Part shown: positions 1 through 4,028 of the stretch, in pieces
How positions within the stretch are numbered: the stretch's first letter is position 1
How the letters are laid out: every line of letters starts with the position of its first letter
Assembly (NCBI GenBank): GCA_009774155.1
Contig: VSNE01000152.1
Span: 1 to 6,630, forward strand
Direction of reading: 5' to 3'
Source of the DNA: Lachnospiraceae bacterium
GTDB lineage: Bacteria; Bacillota; Clostridia; Lachnospirales; Lachnospiraceae
DNA length: 6,630 nucleotides
The notes under the pieces: generated by a model
The model's input: the letters and a program-made list of their open reading frames with translations, nothing else
What the model was told of the DNA's origin: nothing
The model's database searches: none
Position numbers and translations under genes: made by a program

Positions 1-1
1 T

Positions 2-210
2 AAATCTTTGACCAACACGATTGTTGAAGCCGCAGCTCTGCAAAACGATACGTTTCGGCGATCCGTGATTCCAGCAGCCGCATGGAACAGGTAATCCAGC
101 AGAATTCCCAGCTTGCAGACGAGTCCAGGCAGGGCGGCTCCAGACTTCTTGAGGAGGTTGAGCAGCTCAGAAATCTCTCCGGGGATCGCGGTCAGCCTCT
201 CCATGCGTAA
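2..210 (+). pseudogene. 3' end of a methyl-accepting chemotaxis protein, apparently frameshifted
   Basis: The gene enters from outside the window, so only the C-terminal signalling tip survives. From position 2 one frame reads SLTNTIVEAAALQN. From about position 49 a different frame reads YVSAIRDSSSRMEQVIQQNS, then QLADES, and ends at TAA 208-210. Placed end to end with one residue supplied at the junction, the two pieces match the spacing of the last helix of E. coli Tsr: the I, Q, V/I, M and V positions and the QQN-x-x-x-x-ES block all line up. That implies one base missing around 47-48; the second frame has a TGA at 25-27, so it is not open upstream. Chemoreceptors sit in the inner membrane and signal through CheW/CheA. 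The alternatives are a sequencing error or a chance resemblance in this short stretch. The family call is moderately sure, the frameshift less so. Confidence 0.5.
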
Positions 211-245
211 GCCGGGCCCGCGGAAAAAATGACGGATACTTACAG

Positions 246-1202
246 CTAGTTAAGTTTTATAACTTCCCCGTTTTTCTGCACAAGCCACGCCTGTACCCCG
301 GGATACCGGCTTAAAAATTTTTCCGCCCTCCCGCTTCCAAGAGACATGCTGATAGTGCTGAGGGCATCACCGTCCACAGACCGGTCGCACTGAATGGTTA
401 CGCCGGTCAGGTCGGTGGTGTTTGGCTGTCCGGTAAAAGGGTTCAGAATATGGTGATACCAGATGCCGTCTGCCTCGAATCCCCGTTCATAGATGCCGGA
501 GGACACGACGGTCTGATCAATGACTTCCGTAGTTTCCAGCACATCGCTGCGATCGGAGAAAGGTCTTTGGATGGCAACCTGGAAGGCGGCGCCGTCCGGC
601 TTCCGTCCGATACAGAGTACATTTCCCCCCAGATTAATAATAGCGGACTCCACGCCCTCGGATATCAGATATTCCTTCATTCGATCTGCGATATATCCTT
701 TTGCAAGGGCACCCAGATCAATGGAAGCGTGATTCTTCAAGGTGACATGGCTGCCGTCAACAACAACGTTTTGATAGTCCACAGTCTGCAGCGCTTTGTC
801 AAGCGCCTCCTGTGCAGGCACCTGGTGCTCGTCTCCGGTAAAATTCCAGAGGGCTGCCAGCGGGGCAATGGTGATATCAAAAATCCCGTCCGTCTTTTCT
901 CCGTAATCAATCCCCATCTGAATCAGCTCCAGCAGTTCATCGCTTACGTCCATCTCCTTTGTTTCGTTCAACCGGTAAAGCTCGCTCTCCGGAAGTGTAC
1001 GGCTGAAGATACGTTCATACCTGTCACAGAGCTTCATGCATTCATCCAGCAGGTATTCCTTCTGAGGTTCATAAAGCGCCACATAGACAACCGTATTCAG
1101 TTTAAAATCTGTAATTGAGATATACTCCTGTTTTTTTCGACTGCATCCGGCAAAAAAGACGCTCAGAAACAGAAGAATAAAGATGTATTTTGTTCTTTTC
1201 AT
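246..1202 (-). CDS. apbE: FAD:protein FMN transferase, ApbE family lipoprotein
   Basis: The family transfers FMN from FAD onto a Thr/Ser of exported or membrane redox proteins (for example Rnf/Nqr subunits and FMN-binding-domain proteins), using a divalent metal. The 318-aa product starts with a basic n-region and hydrophobic segment ending in the lipobox FFAGC (Cys20), so it should be a lipoprotein facing outward. Family motifs run in order: FDITIAPLAALWNF (108-121), DLGALAKGY (162-170), NLGGNV (190-195), SSGIYER (234-240, usually TSGDYER), HHILNPFTG (250-258) and DALST (279-283), which contains metal-binding residues. Length is normal for the family and no key motif is missing. ATG 1202 is the only Met before the lipobox, and no GTG or TTG replaces it. 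No Shine-Dalgarno precedes it, and a strong promoter lies directly upstream, which raises the possibility of a leaderless message. The gene diverges from the NusG-II-domain gene. No obvious flavinylation substrate is present in the window. Confidence 0.95.
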   Translation of the reverse strand: MKRTKYIFILLFLSVFFAGCSRKKQEYISITDFKLNTVVYVALYEPQKEYLLDECMKLCDRYERIFSRTLPESELYRLNETKEMDVSDELLELIQMGIDYGEKTDGIFDITIAPLAALWNFTGDEHQVPAQEALDKALQTVDYQNVVVDGSHVTLKNHASIDLGALAKGYIADRMKEYLISEGVESAIINLGGNVLCIGRKPDGAAFQVAIQRPFSDRSDVLETTEVIDQTVVSSGIYERGFEADGIWYHHILNPFTGQPNTTDLTGVTIQCDRSVDGDALSTISMSLGSGRAEKFLSRYPGVQAWLVQKNGEVIKLN

Positions 1203-1208
1203 ACGTTT

Positions 1209-1237
1209 ATTGTATGTGAATGTCGAAAATCAGTCAA
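1209..1237 (-). promoter_or_regulatory. apbE promoter
   Basis: On the minus strand, TTGACT (plus positions 1237-1232) is followed after 17 bp by TACAAT (1214-1209). This is close to the sigma-A consensus TTGACA-17-TATAAT. Standard spacing puts the transcription start at about 1202, the first base of the apbE ATG. The prediction is by eye, and no transcript data were available. Confidence 0.65.
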
Positions 1238-1246
1238 GTAATCTGT

Positions 1247-1275
1247 TTGCAGTAATTGAAAATACATGGTATGAT
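1247..1275 (+). promoter_or_regulatory. promoter of the NusG-II-domain gene
   Basis: TTGCAG (1247-1252), a 17-bp spacer and TATGAT (1270-1275), with TGG directly before the -10 giving an extended -10 element. The expected start is near 1282, leaving a leader of about 25 nt with a GGGAG ribosome site (1291-1295) before ATG 1308. The -35 hexamer lies 9 bp from the apbE -35, which points the other way. Confidence 0.65.
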
Positions 1276-1307
1276 AGGCAGGACTACATTGGGAGCGATA
1301 GAAAATT

Positions 1308-1631
1308 ATGAAAAAAAATGACTGGATACTGGTGTCGGGCATTGTTGCGGCTGCCTGCATATTGGGGCTTTTGATGTACTGGAATCAGTCAAAAGGGCAT
1401 TACGTTCTGGTGACAGTAGACGGAAAAGAGTATGGAAGATATGAGTTAGACGAAAACCAGACGATTGATATTAACGGAACGAACCGTCTGGAAATCAAGG
1501 CCGGAAAAGCAGCTATGGTTTATGCGGACTGCCCGGATAAGCTTTGTGTACATATGGTGCCTGTCAGCAGGGCGCATGAGATGATTGTCTGTATGCCGAA
1601 TAAAGTAACGGTAGAGGTATTTGAAAAATAG
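1308..1631 (+). CDS. Membrane-anchored NusG domain II protein
   Basis: This 107-aa protein has a short basic N-terminus, one transmembrane segment (about residues 6-24) and a small C-terminal domain that should lie outside the cytoplasm. The domain carries the hallmark of free-standing NusG domain II proteins: DCPDKLCV (Cys75 and Cys80) and CMPNKVTVEV (Cys95). It lacks the NGN and KOW domains of the transcription factor NusG, so a transcription role is unlikely. Its molecular function is not known to me. In Firmicutes such proteins often lie near apbE or Rnf-type redox genes, and here apbE is divergently transcribed next door, so a role in membrane or extracytoplasmic redox chemistry is a reasonable inference. 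The Cys pair could be a disulfide or metal site. ATG 1308 is preceded by GGGAG with a slightly long spacing of 12 nt. A promoter sits at 1247-1275. Confidence 0.85.
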   Translation: MKKNDWILVSGIVAAACILGLLMYWNQSKGHYVLVTVDGKEYGRYELDENQTIDINGTNRLEIKAGKAAMVYADCPDKLCVHMVPVSRAHEMIVCMPNKVTVEVFEK

Positions 1632-1635
1632 TTTC

Positions 1636-1649
1636 TGAACATATGGTTG
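1636..1649. promoter_or_regulatory. Possible LexA (SOS) operator before ruvAB
   Basis: The 14 bases TGAACATATGGTTG resemble the Gram-positive LexA/DinR box built on GAAC-N4-GTTC. The left half-site GAAC is perfect and the centre is ATAT, but the right half reads GGTT and is imperfect. The site overlaps the first bases of the ruvA -35 hexamer, where a repressor would act. ruvAB belongs to the LexA regulon in Bacillus subtilis. The weak right half keeps confidence low. Confidence 0.4.
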
Positions 1650-1675
1650 TAGTTTTGAAAGAGCCGTGGTATGAT
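1647..1675 (+). promoter_or_regulatory. ruvAB promoter
   Basis: TTGTAG (1647-1652), a 17-bp spacer and TATGAT (1670-1675), preceded by TGG as an extended -10. The expected transcription start is near 1682. It lies in the 92-bp gap between the NusG-II-domain gene and ruvA, so ruvAB can be transcribed on its own even if read-through from the upstream gene also occurs. Confidence 0.6.
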
Positions 1676-1723
1676 TCTGAAGGAATACAGAATACAAAGG
1701 ACAGATAAAGGATATAAAAATCT

Positions 1724-2341
1724 ATGATTGCATTTTTAAAGGGCGAAGTCGCGGATATGACGGAAGGAAGCATTATCCTGGATGTAAATGGAGTCGGGTA
1801 TGAAGCGCTGGTTCCCGGACAGCTTTTGTCAATGCTGGAAGGAATCGGACAAAGCCTGAAATTATATACCCATATGCAGGTGAGGGAGGATACCGTGACG
1901 CTGTTCGGATTTCTGACCAGGGATGACCTGCAGATATTTCGGATGCTGATTAGCGTAAATGGAGTCGGCCCCAGGGCAGGACTTTCTATTCTGTCTGCGC
2001 TGGGCGCTGACGATTTAAGATTTGCGGTTCTTGCAGACGATGCAAAACGGATATCAAAGACTCCGGGTATCGGAGCAAAAACGGCGCAGAAGATTATTCT
2101 CGAGCTGAAGGACAAGCTGGATCTGGAAGAAGCATTCGAGAAAAAGCTGGCAGCCGCCGAGAATGCTCCTGAAATATCCGCTGCAGCCGGAGACGATATA
2201 ATACAGGATGCAGTGCAGGCATTGGTAGCGCTTGGCTACGGGAGTACGGAGGCTCTGAAGGCAGTACGTTCCGTAAAGCCTGCGGAAAATATGAACACAG
2301 AAGATATTTTGAAGGAAGCGCTGAAGAGGATGACCTTCTGA
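1724..2341 (+). CDS. ruvA: Holliday junction branch migration complex subunit RuvA
   Basis: RuvA binds the four-way Holliday junction as a tetramer, holds it flat and loads RuvB rings for branch migration during recombination repair. The 205-aa sequence has all three domains. The N-terminal OB fold (about 1-63) contains YTHMQVREDTVTLFGF, with the acidic-pin residues Glu55/Asp56. Two helix-hairpin-helix motifs follow: VNGVGPRAG (78-86) and TPGIGAKTA (113-121). After an Ala/Glu-rich flexible linker (about 135-158) comes the C-terminal RuvB-contact domain (about 159-205, with VQALVALGY). Length is typical for the family. ATG 1724 follows AAAGGA (1707-1712) at 11 nt. The promoter at 1647-1675 and a possible LexA site precede it, and ruvB follows after 40 bp. 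No ruvC is present in the window. Confidence 0.98.
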   Translation: MIAFLKGEVADMTEGSIILDVNGVGYEALVPGQLLSMLEGIGQSLKLYTHMQVREDTVTLFGFLTRDDLQIFRMLISVNGVGPRAGLSILSALGADDLRFAVLADDAKRISKTPGIGAKTAQKIILELKDKLDLEEAFEKKLAAAENAPEISAAAGDDIIQDAVQALVALGYGSTEALKAVRSVKPAENMNTEDILKEALKRMTF

Positions 2342-2381
2342 CAGATATGGATATGGATAAAGACAGAACAGAGGTTTACGT

Positions 2382-3383
2382 ATGAATAACCGGCGAATCA
2401 TTGCGACAGATGCGGCAGAGGAGGACATCCGGATAGAGGGGAGCCTAAGACCGCAGAGCCTGGCCGAATATATTGGCCAGGAAAAGGCAAAAGCAAATCT
2501 GAAGATATATATTGAGGCGGCAAAATCACGCGGGGAGGCGCTGGATCATGTGCTGTTCTACGGACCTCCCGGTCTGGGCAAGACGACTCTGGCAGGGATC
2601 ATTGCCAATGAGATGGGAACCCACATGAAGGTAACGAGCGGGCCGGCGATTGAGAAGCCGGGAGAGATGGCAGCGATTCTGAATAATCTGCAGGAGGGCG
2701 ACGTGCTTTTCCTGGATGAGATTCACCGGCTGAACCGCCAGGTGGAGGAGGTACTGTATCCGGCAATGGAGGACTATGCCATTGATATTATGATTGGCAA
2801 GGGGGCCTCCGCCAGAAGCATCCGGCTGGATCTGCCCAAATTCACGCTGGTAGGGGCGACTACCCGGGCCGGACTTTTAACGGCTCCTCTCAGGGATCGT
2901 TTCGGAGTCGTTCATCATCTGGAATATTATACGGTGCCGGAGCTGACGACGATTGTCCGCCGTTCCGCCGAAGTTCTGAAGGTGGAGATTGACGGGAACG
3001 GAGCCAAAGAGCTGGCAAGACGCTCCCGGGGAACCCCCCGTCTGGCGAACCGCCTGCTGAAGCGTGTCCGGGACTTTGCCCAGGTAAAATACGACGGCAG
3101 GATTACCGAAGAGGTGGCGGCCTTTGCGCTGGATCTTCTGGAGGTGGACCGCTACGGGCTGGATCAGTCAGATCGTTTGATTCTTCGGACGATTATTGAA
3201 AAGTTTGCAGGAGGTCCGGTGGGACTGGATACTCTGGCCGCCGCGCTGGGAGAGGATTCCGGTACTCTGGAGGAGGTCTACGAACCATATTTGATTCAAA
3301 ACGGGTTTTTAAACCGTACCTCCCGGGGCAGAACGGCAACGAAGCAGGCATACGGACATTTAGGGATTGCTTTTCCGGAGTGA
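2382..3383 (+). CDS. ruvB: Holliday junction branch migration ATPase RuvB
   Basis: RuvB is the hexameric AAA+ motor that pulls duplex DNA through the RuvA-bound Holliday junction. The 333-aa sequence is full length (about 336 in E. coli). Visible motifs are Walker A GPPGLGKTT (61-69), Walker B VLFLDE (108-113), the sensor-1 region GATTRAG (158-164), the likely arginine finger in LRDRFG (Arg173) and the sensor-2 region RGTPRLANRLLKR (216-228). The C-terminal winged-helix DNA-binding domain (about 258-333) includes GGPVGLDTLA and the basic TSRGRTAT. ATG 2382 has AGAGG (2370-2374) at 7 nt. The 40-bp gap after ruvA has no terminator, so the two genes form one operon. A probable zapA promoter begins inside the last codons of ruvB. 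Confidence 0.98.
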   Translation: MNNRRIIATDAAEEDIRIEGSLRPQSLAEYIGQEKAKANLKIYIEAAKSRGEALDHVLFYGPPGLGKTTLAGIIANEMGTHMKVTSGPAIEKPGEMAAILNNLQEGDVLFLDEIHRLNRQVEEVLYPAMEDYAIDIMIGKGASARSIRLDLPKFTLVGATTRAGLLTAPLRDRFGVVHHLEYYTVPELTTIVRRSAEVLKVEIDGNGAKELARRSRGTPRLANRLLKRVRDFAQVKYDGRITEEVAAFALDLLEVDRYGLDQSDRLILRTIIEKFAGGPVGLDTLAAALGEDSGTLEEVYEPYLIQNGFLNRTSRGRTATKQAYGHLGIAFPE

Positions 3384-3396
3384 GCCGTTATATAAT
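3367..3396 (+). promoter_or_regulatory. Probable zapA promoter
   Basis: A perfect -10 hexamer TATAAT (3391-3396) lies just after the ruvB stop. The best -35 is TTGCTT (3367-3372) inside the ruvB 3' end, with an 18-bp spacer. The predicted start near 3403 would give zapA a leader of about 114 nt. The -35 is only moderate, and zapA may also be read through from ruvAB. Confidence 0.45.
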
Positions 3397-3480
3397 ATTT
3401 ACGAAAGCAATGAGCAATGCGGAAGACGGTAAAAAAGGATATGCGGCGTGCTTGTCATAAGCAGACAATTTTTTGACGGA

Positions 3481-3522
3481 TTCCATAGGGGACAGCCCCT
3501 GAGCAGAAAGGATTCTATGGAG
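3481..3522 (+). promoter_or_regulatory. RNA stem covering the zapA start codon
   Basis: TCCATAG (3482-3488) is the reverse complement of CTATGGA (3515-3521), giving a 7-bp stem, with an added G-U pair, that contains the ATG at 3517-3519. The ribosome site AAAGGA (3507-3512) lies in the loop. A competing hairpin, AGGGG (3487-3491) with CCCCT (3496-3500) and loop ACAG, would break part of that stem and free the start. The pairing is seen in the sequence; a regulatory role is inference. Confidence 0.3.
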
Positions 3523-3945
3523 AAAAAAAATTCAGCGGAAGTGCTGATTAATGGAAAGATATATACAATCAGCGGCTACGAGAGTACTGCATATTTACAT
3601 AAGGTGGCTTCCTATCTCAATGAGATGGAAGAGGAAATCTCCCAAATGGAAAACTACCAAAGACTTTCTATAGATGAGAAGCAGCTTCTGAAAAATATGA
3701 ACCTCGCCGACGCATATTTTAAGACGAGCGATGCAAAGGAACTGCTGGAGCAGGAGACAGAACGTAAAGATAAGGAAATCTACGGTCTTAAGCATGATCT
3801 GATTGATGCAAAGATGGAACTGGAGAAGCTTCAGGAGCAAATACGGGAGCTGGAAAACAGACTTCATCAGGAGCAGAAGCAAAAGAGCCGTCTGGCACAG
3901 TCCGCATTGAACCGGAGAATTGTAAGACCGGAACAGAAGCTGTAG
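3517..3945 (+). CDS. zapA: Cell division protein ZapA-like
   Basis: ZapA binds FtsZ in the cytoplasm and bundles protofilaments, stabilising the Z-ring. From ATG 3517 the protein has 142 aa. It starts with the ZapA fold (about 5-45: AEVLINGKIYTISGYES, then LHKVASYLNEMEEEI), followed by a long charged coiled coil (about 50-128) rich in Glu, Lys and Leu that would mediate dimerisation, and a short basic tail. The coiled coil is longer than in E. coli ZapA (about 109 aa), as I recall for clostridial versions. I chose ATG 3517 because family similarity begins within a few residues and AAAGGA (3507-3512) lies 4 nt upstream. An in-frame GTG at 3448 with AAAAAAGGA 8 nt upstream would add 23 residues that do not look like the family, but its ribosome site is good enough to leave some doubt. 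The gene sits between ruvB and a U32 gene. Confidence 0.85.
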   Translation: MEKKNSAEVLINGKIYTISGYESTAYLHKVASYLNEMEEEISQMENYQRLSIDEKQLLKNMNLADAYFKTSDAKELLEQETERKDKEIYGLKHDLIDAKMELEKLQEQIRELENRLHQEQKQKSRLAQSALNRRIVRPEQKL

Positions 3946-3967
3946 AAATAGATCATACGGAAGATAG

Positions 3968-4006
3968 CAGGCCAGTCTCAAAAAAAGAGCTGGCCTGTCT
4001 TGTATT
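3968..4006 (+). terminator. Terminator-like hairpin after zapA
   Basis: CAGGCCAG (3968-3975) pairs with CTGGCCTG (3990-3997). After a one-base bulge (T3976), CTC (3977-3979) pairs with GAG (3987-3989), closing a loop of seven A. The tract TCTTGTATTT follows; it is T-rich but broken, so termination may be partial. It lies 22 nt after the zapA stop and about 22 nt before the ATG of the next gene, leaving no room for a promoter downstream. It may act as an attenuator or RNA-processing site within an operon. Confidence 0.6.
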
Positions 4007-4016
4007 TACAGGCAGT

Positions 4017-4023
4017 GGGGTGA
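4017..4023 (+). promoter_or_regulatory. Ribosome binding site that sets the U32 start
   Basis: GGGGTGA matches the 3' part of the anti-SD complement (AGGAGGTGA) and ends 5 nt before ATG 4029. The alternative GTG at 4020 lies inside this site and has only a weak AGGCAG upstream, so ATG 4029 is preferred. Confidence 0.6.
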
Positions 4024-4028
4024 AAACG

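Noticed and set aside
205..245. Terminator between the chemoreceptor remnant and apbE
   Set aside because: GTAAG/CTTAC could form only a 5-bp stem around a 20-30 nt loop, and GGGCCC is a loop-less palindrome; neither is followed by a proper T-run on either strand.
450..1118. 222-codon open frame on the plus strand opposite apbE
   Set aside because: It lies wholly antisense to a gene with every ApbE motif, has no ribosome site and no recognisable domain; it is a by-product of apbE codon use.
3410..3460. 16-residue leader peptide before zapA
   Set aside because: It has only a weak ribosome site, starts about 7 nt from the predicted transcription start, and shows no run of regulatory codons or other sign of a leader peptide.
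3448..3516. GTG start giving zapA 23 more residues
   Set aside because: The extra residues do not look like ZapA, whose similarity begins right after ATG 3517. The good SD before the GTG keeps it open as an alternative, noted in the findings.
4020..4028. GTG start three codons upstream for the U32 gene
   Set aside because: The GTG is part of the best SD sequence for ATG 4029 and has no good SD of its own.
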